Below are positions 22,672 through 29,797 of a stretch of DNA of 52,492 bases, piece by piece. Source of the stretch: Methanobacteriota archaeon (GTDB lineage: Archaea; Thermoplasmatota; DTKX01; VGTL01); contig VGTL01000012.1 of the NCBI GenBank assembly GCA_016874675.1, forward strand, positions 1-52,492, given 5' to 3'. Positions within the stretch are counted from its first letter, which is position 1. Each line of letters starts with the position of its first letter. A program made the translations under genes and the position numbers. The notes below the pieces were generated by a model that was given only the letters and a program-made list of their open reading frames with translations, was not told where the DNA came from and did not search any database.

Positions 22672-24435
22672 GTGGCCCGCAGGAATGCAGAGAGGGCGGA
22701 GGAGAGGTCCGAGGGCGCGGCCGGGCGGGAGGGGCCCGGTGCCGCCGCCGCCGGCGGGAGGCCCGGGGCGGCCCCCGTCCGGCCCGCGCCATCCGGGACG
22801 CCCCCGGGCGCCTGGACCGAGAAGTACCGGCCCCGGTCCCTGGAAGGCATTGTGGGCAACGCGCGGGCGGTCGCGGAGATGCGCAAGTGGGCCACGGACT
22901 GGGAGCACGGCCACGCCCGGAAGAAGGGCCTGATACTGGCCGGGGCCCCCGGCACCGGCAAGACCAGCGCCGCCCACGCCCTCGCCGCGGACATGGGCTG
23001 GGGGGTGCTCGAGCTCAACGCCTCGGACGCCCGGAACTACACCGCGATCAAGCGCGTGGCCTTCTCCGGGGCGGTCCACGACACCTTCTCGGACACGGGC
23101 GAGTTCATCTCCTCCCGCCAGGGCGGCCGCAAGCTCATCATCCTGGACGAGGCGGACCACCTCCACGAGTCCACGGAGAGGTCCGCAGACGGCCGCGACC
23201 TCGGCGACCGCGGCGGAAAGCGCGCCATCGTGGAGACCGTCCAGAGGACCCGCCAGCCGGTGGTGCTCATCGTCAACGACCGCTACGCCCTCACGCGCGA
23301 CGGCGGGGAGGCGCTCAAGGAGCTCTGCCAGATGGTCCGGTTCGACCGGCTGCGCAAGGACGCCATCCGGGCGGCCCTGCGGCGCATCTGCGAATCCGAG
23401 GGCGTGCGCTGGACCCCCGAGGCCCTGGACGAGCTCGGCGCCCGGGCGGGGGGCGACCTGCGCGCCGCGGTCAACGACCTGCAGTCGCTCACGGCCGGCA
23501 CGGGGGCCCTCAGGCTCGAGTCCCTGGCAGCCCTCGGCTCGCGGGACGAGCGCGCCCAGATATTCGACGTGGTGGTGGACATCCTCAAGGGCACCTCGGC
23601 CGACCGGGCCCGCTCGGCGATGCGCCGGCTGGACGAGACCCCGGAGTTCGTCATGCTCTGGCTGGACGAGAACCTGCCGCTCGAGTACAAGCACCCCGAG
23701 GACCTCGCCCGGGCGTTCGGCTCGCTCTCGCGCGCCGACGTCTTCCTGGGCCGCGTCTCCCGGCGCCAGCAGTACGGCCTCTGGGGCTACGCCTCCGACC
23801 TCATCAGCGCCGGCGTGTCCCTGGCCAAGCGGCGCCGGTACCCGGATTTCATACGCTACCGCTTCCCGCTGTGGCTGGTCAAGCGCGCCCGCCTTCGCGG
23901 CGGGGGCCGGGCCCAGAGGGAGACCCTGGCCAGGATAGGCGCCTACACCCACCTTTCGACCTACTCGGCCCGGCACGACATGCTGCCCCTGGTGCGCCAG
24001 CTTTTCGATTCGGACCACAACTTCGCCGTCCGGTTCGTCCGGGAGCTCAAGCTGGAGCCGGAGCACATCGCCTACCTCTTGGACGTCGAGAGCGTCTCGC
24101 CGCGGGTGAGGAGCCTCGTCGGGGCGGCGTACGGCGCTGACGATGAGGGCGGGGTCTCCACGGGAATGAAAGAGTTCGCCTCCGAGCGCGAGGAGGGGGC
24201 GGGCGACGGGACCGCCGGCGGGGCTGGCGGCAGGGGCGGATCCGCCGGTGCCGGCAAGGGCCGGCGGGGGGCGAAGAAGGCCGCCCGCGAGGTCAGGCTT
24301 GGCGGCGGGGACTGGGAGGCGGAAAAGGCGGAGGAGGAGGCCGGCGATGCAGGGAAAGAGGACGGCCGGGGAAATGAGGGGGACGGCGAGGGCGAAGGCG
24401 GGGACCGGAACCAGAAGAGCCTCCTCGACTTCTGA
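22672..24435 (+). CDS. rfcL: Replication factor C large subunit
   Basis: 587 residues. RfcL with the small subunits forms the clamp loader that opens the PCNA ring on DNA. After an Ala/Gly-rich N-terminal extension of about 45 residues, the AAA+ core starts at WTEKYRPRSLEGIVGN. Walker A is GAPGTGKT (91-98); Walker B is LIILDEADHL (about 155-164); sensor 1 is IVNDRYAL. The clamp-loader collar follows (about 290-490). The C-terminal 90 residues are a long acidic/basic low-complexity tail ending in QKSLLDF, a PIP box that binds PCNA. GTG 22672 sits at the expected transcription start of the TATA box; the low-complexity N-terminus could also start later. A Nudix remnant follows directly. Confidence 0.9.
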   Translation: MARRNAERAEERSEGAAGREGPGAAAAGGRPGAAPVRPAPSGTPPGAWTEKYRPRSLEGIVGNARAVAEMRKWATDWEHGHARKKGLILAGAPGTGKTSAAHALAADMGWGVLELNASDARNYTAIKRVAFSGAVHDTFSDTGEFISSRQGGRKLIILDEADHLHESTERSADGRDLGDRGGKRAIVETVQRTRQPVVLIVNDRYALTRDGGEALKELCQMVRFDRLRKDAIRAALRRICESEGVRWTPEALDELGARAGGDLRAAVNDLQSLTAGTGALRLESLAALGSRDERAQIFDVVVDILKGTSADRARSAMRRLDETPEFVMLWLDENLPLEYKHPEDLARAFGSLSRADVFLGRVSRRQQYGLWGYASDLISAGVSLAKRRRYPDFIRYRFPLWLVKRARLRGGGRAQRETLARIGAYTHLSTYSARHDMLPLVRQLFDSDHNFAVRFVRELKLEPEHIAYLLDVESVSPRVRSLVGAAYGADDEGGVSTGMKEFASEREEGAGDGTAGGAGGRGGSAGAGKGRRGAKKAAREVRLGGGDWEAEKAEEEAGDAGKEDGRGNEGDGEGEGGDRNQKSLLDF

Positions 24436-24439
24436 AAGG

Positions 24440-24655
24440 CGACCCCCAACCCCGGTCCCTGTCGGAACAAAGGTGGGCGTGGGCGCCGTCGTCCTGGACG
24501 ACCGATGCCGCGTCCTGCTGGACTTCGGGGAGGGCCTGGAGGCGGGCGACGACGTCGGAACCGCCCGATGGTTCGCCCGGGATGAGCTGGAGGCGCCGGG
24601 GGAAGAGCTGCATGAGGACACCCGGGCCCTTCTGGAGCGCGCCGGTATATTATAA
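24440..24655 (+). pseudogene. Nudix hydrolase remnant lacking the Nudix box
   Basis: The frame gives GVGAVVLDDRCRVLL, the first strands of a Nudix domain, joined directly to DFGEGLEAGDDVGTARWF and ARDELEAPGEELHEDTRALL, which match the last third of the domain. The catalytic Nudix box (GX5EX7REUXEEXGU), normally between them, is absent, so an internal deletion of roughly 50-60 residues is inferred, here keeping the frame. Without the metal-binding glutamates it cannot hydrolyse nucleoside diphosphates. It begins just after the rfcL stop, and its own 5' end is unclear. Confidence 0.65.
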
Positions 24656-24689
24656 TAAAATATCGTTAAAATTTCCTAGTTATTATCCA

Positions 24690-24717
24690 AAGAATATAAA
24701 TAAGATTATCGTAATCT
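24690..24717 (+). promoter_or_regulatory. Promoter and operator-like palindrome of the Hdr array
   Basis: In an A/T-rich island (24,650-24,720), gaatataaataag is a good TATA box. It overlaps or directly precedes a perfect 15-base palindrome, agatta-tcg-taatct (24703-24717), the size and position of a repressor site. The first gene downstream encodes a winged-helix protein that could bind here. Transcription would start near 24725-24730. Confidence 0.55.
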
Positions 24718-24747
24718 CGGGGGCGCGGTACACATTATCTCTGCGGT

Positions 24748-25173
24748 GTGAGGGGAATGGGGGGGAATGACAGGTCATCCGAGGGGGACACCGAGCCGGC
24801 CGGCCGGCCGACGGGCCAAAAGAGGCTCGAGGCGGCCGAGCGCGTGCTTCGGGGGGAACGCCTGCGCTGGCTTCTCGGCAAGAAGCGCGAGCTCGTCCAG
24901 ACGGGCAACGTGTTCGGCAAGACCATGACCGATGCCCGCTACGAGCGGATGCTTTCCGAGGTCTCGCACACGGAGCTGGAGCGCGAGCTCGTGCTCATGG
25001 AGCTCGAGAAGGGGCCCCGGGGCGTCCCGGAGGTGGCCGCCGCAACCGGCCTGCCCGGACCGGTGGTGTTCCGCCACCTGGTCATGCTCATGAAGGCCCG
25101 GAGGGTGGAGGTCAGGGGCGAGCGCGACGGCGTCGAGCTCTTCGGGCCGGTGGAGACGGGAGGCGGGAAATGA
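24748..25173 (+). CDS. Winged-helix protein heading the Hdr array
   Basis: 141 residues from GTG 24748; ATG 24757 is also possible. After a polar N-terminus there is a helical region (QKRLEAAERVLRGERLRWLL), then a winged-helix domain (LMELEKGPRGVPEVAAATG, GPVVFRHLVMLMKARRVEV, ERDGVELFGPV). About 85 residues align by eye with the C-terminal extension of the MvhD protein at 47905-48678: shared GK, G-V-(F/Y)-G, VP, RHL and M-K positions. It could be a DNA-binding regulator of the operon or a structural subunit. Its stop overlaps the start of hdrA by 4 bases. Confidence 0.6.
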   Translation: MRGMGGNDRSSEGDTEPAGRPTGQKRLEAAERVLRGERLRWLLGKKRELVQTGNVFGKTMTDARYERMLSEVSHTELERELVLMELEKGPRGVPEVAAATGLPGPVVFRHLVMLMKARRVEVRGERDGVELFGPVETGGGK

Positions 25174-27245
25174 GCGAAAACCAGGGTGCCGGGTGCAGGG
25201 TGCAGGGTGCGGGGGACGACGGGACGCCCGGCACCCGGCACCCGGCACCCGGCACCCGGCGCGTCGGCGTGTTCGTCTGCCACTGCGGCAGCAACATCGG
25301 CGGCGTGGTGGACTGCCCGGCCGTGGCCGAGTACGCCTCCGGCCTCAGGGACGTCGCCGTGGCGAAGGCCAACATGTACACCTGCTCGACGGTCGGCCAG
25401 GAGGAGATAAAAAAGCAGGTCAAGGAGCACGGACTGGACCGGATACTGGTCGCCTCGTGCACGCCGCGGCTGCACGAACCGACCTTCCGCCGGGTGGCCG
25501 AGGAGGCCGGAGTGAACCCCTACCTCGTGCACATGGTCAACCTCCGGGAGCAGTGCTCCTGGGTCCACGCCGCCGACCACGCCACCGCCACCGAGAAGGC
25601 GAAGGACCTGGTGCGCATGGGCGTGGCGCGCATCCGGCGGCTGGAGCCGCTCAGCGCCCGCGAGCTGGGCGTGGAGAGGCGCGTGCTGGTCATCGGCGGC
25701 GGCATCGCCGGCATCCAGGCCTCGCTGGACCTGGCGGCGCAGGGCATCGGGGTGGTGCTGGTGGAGCGCACCCCTTCCATAGGCGGCCGGATGGCCCAGC
25801 TCGACAAGACCTTCCCGACCGGGGACTGCGCCATCTGCGTGCTGGCGCCCAAGATGGTGGAGGTGCTCCACACGCCGGGAATACGGCTCCTGACCTACAC
25901 CGAGGTCAGGGAGGTTTCGGGATTCGCCGGGAACTTCGACGTCCGGCTGGAGCGCAAATCCCGGTACGTCGACGAGGACAAGTGCGTCGGGTGCGGCGCC
26001 TGCTCGGAGAAGTGCCCGGTGAGCGTGCCCAACGAGTTCGACGAGTCGATGGGCAAGCGGAAGGCCATCTACGTGCCTTTCCCGCAGGCCGCGCCGCTCA
26101 AGTACACGCTGGATTCGAAAAACTGCATCCACTTCAAGACCGGCAAGTGCGGGCTGTGCAAGAAGGTCTGCCCCGTGGGGGCGGTGGACTTCGACATGAA
26201 GCCCGAGGAGGTCCGGCTGAGGGTCGGCGCGGTGATCGTCGCCACCGGCTTCGACCCGTACGTGCCCCACATCCGCGGCTACTACGGCTACAAGGAGTAC
26301 CCCAACGTGATAACCGCGCTGGAGCTCGAGCGCCTGATCAACGCCTCCGGGCCGACGCGGGGCGAGGTCCTGCGGCCGTCCGACGGCAAGACGCCGCGCC
26401 GCATAGCGTTCGCCCAGTGCGTCGGGTCGCGCAACTGGAAGAGCACATCGAACAAGTACTGCTCGAAGGTCTGCTGCATGTACACCATGAAGCTTGCCCA
26501 GCTCCTCAAGGAGCACTACAGCGACATGAGCGTCTCGGTCTACTACATAGACATCCGGGCCGCCGGGAAGGGCTTCGAGGAGTTCTACCACAAGGTGCGC
26601 TCCGTGGGCGGCGTCGAGTACATCCGGGGCCGGCCGGCCCGGGTGCTGGAGGACCCCGCGACGCACAACCTGACCATACGCGCCGAGGAGACGCTCCTCA
26701 ACAAGATCACGGAGCGCGAGTACGACCTGCTCGTCCTGTCCATCGGCATGGACCCGCCGGAGGGTATCGAGAACCTCCAGCGCCTACTGGGGATATCGCG
26801 CAGCCCCGACGGGTTCTTCCAGGAGGTCCACCCCAAGCTCCGGCCGGTGGACACCGCCCGCGACGGGATATTCATCGCCGGGTGCGCCCAGGGCCCCAAG
26901 GACATCCCGGACACGGTCGCCCAGGCCAAGGCCGCCGCCTCCTCCGCCGCGGCGATGCTCGTTCGCGGCAAGGTCACCGTCGAGCCCCTGACGGCCTTCG
27001 TGGACGAGGCCCTCTGCGAGGGCTGCGGGCTGTGCGTCACGGTCTGCCCGTACGGGGCGCCCCGCATCGTCGACACGAAGGAGGGCAAGCGCTCCCGCGT
27101 CGAGGAGGCGCTCTGCCACGGCTGCGGCACCTGCGCCGCCTCCTGCCCCCGGCTGGCCATAGCGTGCCGGGGATTTTCGGACGAACAGCTGGCCTCCGAG
27201 GCGGCTGAGGCGTTCGGCGGCGGGGCCGATGAGGAGGCGCGATGA
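25170..27245 (+). CDS. hdrA: HdrA, full-length flavin/iron-sulfur subunit
   Basis: 691 residues. In HdrABC complexes, HdrA carries FAD and bifurcates electrons between ferredoxin and the HdrBC disulfide site. Order: residues 4-31 are low complexity and encoded by a repeat hairpin; N-terminal Cys domain (RVGVFVCHCGSNIGG, LVASCTPRLHEPTF); FAD domain with VLVIGGGIAGIQASL (172 on) and the Cys motif GDCAICVLAPKM (C220, C223); inserted ferredoxin (CVGCGACSEKCPVSVP from C272, then CGLCKKVCPVGAV); second nucleotide-binding part; C-terminal two-cluster ferredoxin (CEGCGLCVTVCPYGAP from about C616, CHGCGTCAASCP from about C650). This is the only HdrA in the window with every part in one chain. Soluble. 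Overlaps hdrC by 4 bases. Confidence 0.9.
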   Translation: MSENQGAGCRVQGAGDDGTPGTRHPAPGTRRVGVFVCHCGSNIGGVVDCPAVAEYASGLRDVAVAKANMYTCSTVGQEEIKKQVKEHGLDRILVASCTPRLHEPTFRRVAEEAGVNPYLVHMVNLREQCSWVHAADHATATEKAKDLVRMGVARIRRLEPLSARELGVERRVLVIGGGIAGIQASLDLAAQGIGVVLVERTPSIGGRMAQLDKTFPTGDCAICVLAPKMVEVLHTPGIRLLTYTEVREVSGFAGNFDVRLERKSRYVDEDKCVGCGACSEKCPVSVPNEFDESMGKRKAIYVPFPQAAPLKYTLDSKNCIHFKTGKCGLCKKVCPVGAVDFDMKPEEVRLRVGAVIVATGFDPYVPHIRGYYGYKEYPNVITALELERLINASGPTRGEVLRPSDGKTPRRIAFAQCVGSRNWKSTSNKYCSKVCCMYTMKLAQLLKEHYSDMSVSVYYIDIRAAGKGFEEFYHKVRSVGGVEYIRGRPARVLEDPATHNLTIRAEETLLNKITEREYDLLVLSIGMDPPEGIENLQRLLGISRSPDGFFQEVHPKLRPVDTARDGIFIAGCAQGPKDIPDTVAQAKAAASSAAAMLVRGKVTVEPLTAFVDEALCEGCGLCVTVCPYGAPRIVDTKEGKRSRVEEALCHGCGTCAASCPRLAIACRGFSDEQLASEAAEAFGGGADEEAR
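25181..25262. repeat. In-frame word hairpin at the 5' end of hdrA
   Basis: Left arm ggtgccgggtgcagggtgca followed by gggtgcgggg; loop gacgacggga; right arm cgcccggcacccggcacccg followed by gcacccggcg. The arms are complementary 7-mer words (gggtgcc/ggcaccc). It is translated as NQGAGCRVQGAG...PGTRHPAPGTR between the start codon and the conserved HdrA domain. Confidence 0.9.
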
Positions 27246-27910
27246 CCCCGGGAGGCGCCCCCGAGGCGCAGAAGAAGCGGTCCACCGAGAACGGCTCGTC
27301 CGACGCCAAGAGCGCCGAGGGGGGGCCCCTGATCGTGGAGGACAGCGTGTTCACGGGCGCGGAGCACGACCCCGACTTCGTCAAGCAGATAATACGCTAC
27401 GGCGGCAAGGACGTCCAGACCTGCCTGCAGTGCGGCAACTGCACCGGCGTGTGCCCGGTCAGCCTGAAGACGCCCTACAAGACCCGCAACCTAATAAAGC
27501 TCTGCCAGTACGGCTACAAGCGCATATTCTTCACTATCCCCTGGATCTGCGCCGGCTGCCACCGCTGCCACGAGCACTGCCCGGCGGACATCAACCCGGC
27601 CGAGGTGTTCGTGGCCATCCGCCACATCGAGGTGCGCGAGAAGGGCGTCCCGAGGTTCATCCGTGACAGCACCGCGCTCATCCTGCGCCACGGCTTCGGG
27701 GCCATCCCGAGCGACGACATCAAGCGCTACAGGGAGAAGGAGGGGATGCCCCCCCTGCCCAACACGCTGCCCGGGTACCGGAAGGTGCTCTCGGAGCTCG
27801 AGGCGCTCTTCCGCAAGACGCGGTTCACCGAGCTCATCGGGCTCGAGACCGGAGAGGGGGCCGCCGGGGAGAGGAAGGCCCGGGAGAGGGGCGGGGAGGC
27901 CTCCAAATGA
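27242..27910 (+). CDS. hdrC: HdrC, [4Fe-4S] electron-wire subunit
   Basis: 222 residues. HdrC passes electrons from HdrA to HdrB through two [4Fe-4S] clusters. Both ferredoxin motifs are complete: C61-LQ-C64-GN-C67-TGV-C71-P and C103-AG-C106-HR-C109-HEH-C113-P. The first 40 residues are a polar extension, and the last 30 are charged and disordered. Otherwise length and spacing are typical. The gene overlaps hdrA upstream and hdrB downstream by 4 bases each, the expected order A-C-B. Confidence 0.9.
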   Translation: MTPGGAPEAQKKRSTENGSSDAKSAEGGPLIVEDSVFTGAEHDPDFVKQIIRYGGKDVQTCLQCGNCTGVCPVSLKTPYKTRNLIKLCQYGYKRIFFTIPWICAGCHRCHEHCPADINPAEVFVAIRHIEVREKGVPRFIRDSTALILRHGFGAIPSDDIKRYREKEGMPPLPNTLPGYRKVLSELEALFRKTRFTELIGLETGEGAAGERKARERGGEASK

Positions 27911-28830
27911 GGTACTCGCTCTTCGTGGGGTGCACGATACCCAACCGCTTCCCCGGGGTGGAGAACTCCACGCGGGTCATATTGGGCCCGGACCACCTCG
28001 GGGCCGAGCTCGTCGAGATAAACGAGTTCACCTGCTGCCCGGCGCTGCCCACGTTCTACTCAACGGACCGCGTCACCTGGTTGGTCACCGCGGCCCGCAA
28101 CCTGGTCCTGGTGCAGGACAAGAACGCCGACCTGGTGACGATGTGCAACGGGTGCTTCTCGTCGCTCCTGAAGGCCACGGAGGAGCTCGAGAACGTCAAC
28201 AAGTGCAACTTCGTGAACGCCGCGCTGGCCTCGGTGGGCAAGCAGTACCGCGGCCGGCTGGTCCGACGGGAGGGCAACCGCTCCATCTACGAGCCGGTCA
28301 GGGTGCGCCACATAATCGAGGCCCTCTACACCGATTTCGGCCGGGAGGGCATCGCCGACCGGGTCCGGCACCCGCTCTCGGGGCTGCGCATCGCGGTGCA
28401 CAACGGCTGCCACTTCCTGCGGCCGACGACGAGGACCAGCGTGGACGACCCCGCAAAGCCGGTCATGCTCGACACGATGGTGGAGGCCGCCGGGGCGACC
28501 TCGGTGGATTTCCCCGACAAGCAGGCCTGCTGCGGGGCGGGCGGGGGCATACGCCTCCAGGTTCCCAAGCTCGCCAACGCCATCACGAAGGACAAGTACG
28601 AGTGCATCCACGCCGCCGGCACCGACGCCATAGTCACGGGATGCCCCTACTGCCTCTACCAGTTCGACCACGCCCAGAAGGACCTCAAGGTCCACCCGAT
28701 ACCGGTGCTTCACATCTCGCAGCTCCTGGCCCTGGCGTTCGGGGTGGACGCCGAGCACCTGGGCTTCGAGTGGCACTTCGTGGCGGTGCGGCCGTTCCTG
28801 AAGAAGGTGGACGCGGTGGGGGTGGTGTGA
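27907..28830 (+). CDS. hdrB: HdrB, disulfide-reducing subunit with two CCG domains
   Basis: 307 residues. HdrB holds two non-cubane [4Fe-4S] clusters that cleave the heterodisulfide in methanogens; in non-methanogens the substrate is often unknown. Both cysteine-rich CCG motifs are intact. Domain 1 has C9 (GCTIP), C43-C44 (TCCPALP) and C80/C83 (MCNGC). Domain 2 has HNGCHFLRP, C208-C209 (QACCGAGGG) and GCPYCLYQ (about 246-249). Soluble and cytoplasmic. It is followed after 57 bases, containing a half-repeat, by the CBS genes. Confidence 0.9.
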   Translation: MRYSLFVGCTIPNRFPGVENSTRVILGPDHLGAELVEINEFTCCPALPTFYSTDRVTWLVTAARNLVLVQDKNADLVTMCNGCFSSLLKATEELENVNKCNFVNAALASVGKQYRGRLVRREGNRSIYEPVRVRHIIEALYTDFGREGIADRVRHPLSGLRIAVHNGCHFLRPTTRTSVDDPAKPVMLDTMVEAAGATSVDFPDKQACCGAGGGIRLQVPKLANAITKDKYECIHAAGTDAIVTGCPYCLYQFDHAQKDLKVHPIPVLHISQLLALAFGVDAEHLGFEWHFVAVRPFLKKVDAVGVV

Positions 28831-28837
28831 TGGACGG

Positions 28838-28876
28838 GGTGCAGCGGACAGCGTGCAGGGTGCAGGGGGAAGGATG
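28838..28876 (+). repeat. Single arm of the word repeat between hdrB and the CBS genes
   Basis: ggggtgcagcggacagcgtg then cagggtgcaggggg: the gggtgca word type without a matching right arm. It occupies nearly the whole gap between hdrB and the next gene and also supplies the purine-rich stretch just before ATG 28888. Confidence 0.6.
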
Positions 28877-28887
28877 GAGGTGAAAGG

Positions 28888-29313
28888 ATGCTCGTGAAGG
28901 ACCTGGAGCTGGCCCAGAAGTACCGGAGGATACCGGCCACGGCGACCGCGGCCGAGGCCATCGCGCTCATGGCCGAGTACCACATCCCGGTGATACTCGT
29001 CGAGAAGGGGTCGGAGGGCGACACCTACGGCGTCCTCACGCGGCGGGACATGATATCCAAGGTCATCGCCGAGGGCCTCGACCCGACCAAGGTGACCGTG
29101 ACGGAGCTCGCCTCCAAGCCCCTGATGGTCCTCAACAACAACGAGGTCGATGTCATCTGGGTCGCCCGTTTCATGGCCCGCGAGAACGTCTCCACGCTGG
29201 CGCTCTTCGACGGCGGGGAGTTCAAGGGCTTCGTGACCGACGCCGATGTCCTGAGGGCCCTGGCGGCGCCGCTCAGGGCGGAGTTCGGCCACCACGGGGG
29301 GCACCGGAGATGA
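28888..29313 (+). CDS. CBS-domain pair protein
   Basis: 141 residues forming one Bateman module: CBS 1 (KYRRIPATATAAEAIALMAEY, IPVILVEKGSEGDTYGVLT, RRDMISKVIAEG) and CBS 2 (LASKPLMVLNNNEVDVIWVA, VSTLALFDGGEFKGFVTDAD). CBS pairs usually bind adenine nucleotides and act as energy sensors for a partner protein. A ggaggtgaaagg ribosome-binding site lies just before ATG 28888. It overlaps the second CBS gene by 4 bases. Its place inside the Hdr operon suggests control of, or assembly with, an Hdr complex. Confidence 0.8.
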   Translation: MLVKDLELAQKYRRIPATATAAEAIALMAEYHIPVILVEKGSEGDTYGVLTRRDMISKVIAEGLDPTKVTVTELASKPLMVLNNNEVDVIWVARFMARENVSTLALFDGGEFKGFVTDADVLRALAAPLRAEFGHHGGHRR

Positions 29314-29744
29314 TACCGCTCCAGAACGCCGTGAAGAAGTTCAAGCTCAACACCGTGGAGCCGGAGGCCACCGCGGCCGAGGCGCTCGTCCGGCTTGTGG
29401 AGCACGACTTCATACCGCTGCTGGTACCCCGCAAGGACCGGACGGACGCCTACGGTATCGTGACCAAGCACGACATCCTGAGCAAGGTCGTGGCCGAGGG
29501 CCGGGACCCGAGGAAGGTCAAGGTCTCGGAGATAATGGCCAAGCCCCTGATAATCGTCAACGACCTGTCGATGGACCTGCGGTGGGCCTCGAGGATGATG
29601 CACCGCTGCGGCATCGCGGCGCTGGCGGTGCTCGACAAGGGCGAGTTCTACGGCTTCATAACCGACAGGTGCATCATCGAGGAGTACTTCGACGAGCTGC
29701 GCCGGGACAAGCTCGACAGGAGCGGGGAGATGCTGTCGTGCTGA
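29310..29744 (+). CDS. Second CBS-domain pair protein
   Basis: 144 residues with the same layout as the preceding gene: CBS 1 (TVEPEATAAEALVRLVEHDF, YGIVTKHDILSKVVAEGRDP) and CBS 2 (IMAKPLIIVNDLSMDLRWAS, GIAALAVLDKGEFYGFITDR). The two proteins share the (R/K)(R/H)D(M/I)(I/L)SKV(I/V)AEG(L/R)DP segment, so they are tandem paralogues and could form a heterodimeric Bateman disc. Translationally coupled by a 4-base overlap. Ligand not predictable. Confidence 0.8.
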   Translation: MIPLQNAVKKFKLNTVEPEATAAEALVRLVEHDFIPLLVPRKDRTDAYGIVTKHDILSKVVAEGRDPRKVKVSEIMAKPLIIVNDLSMDLRWASRMMHRCGIAALAVLDKGEFYGFITDRCIIEEYFDELRRDKLDRSGEMLSC

Positions 29745-29797
29745 GGGCGCTGGGGCGTTGCCGGGGGGGATGAGGCCTGGAAAAGGACGGTGGCTCG

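Noticed and set aside
21807-24140. Open frames running through the long word repeat and overlapping rfcL
   Set aside because: Encoded peptides are repetitive Arg/Gln/Lys/Gly strings or Leu/Pro/Cys strings, products of the repeat and of GC bias.
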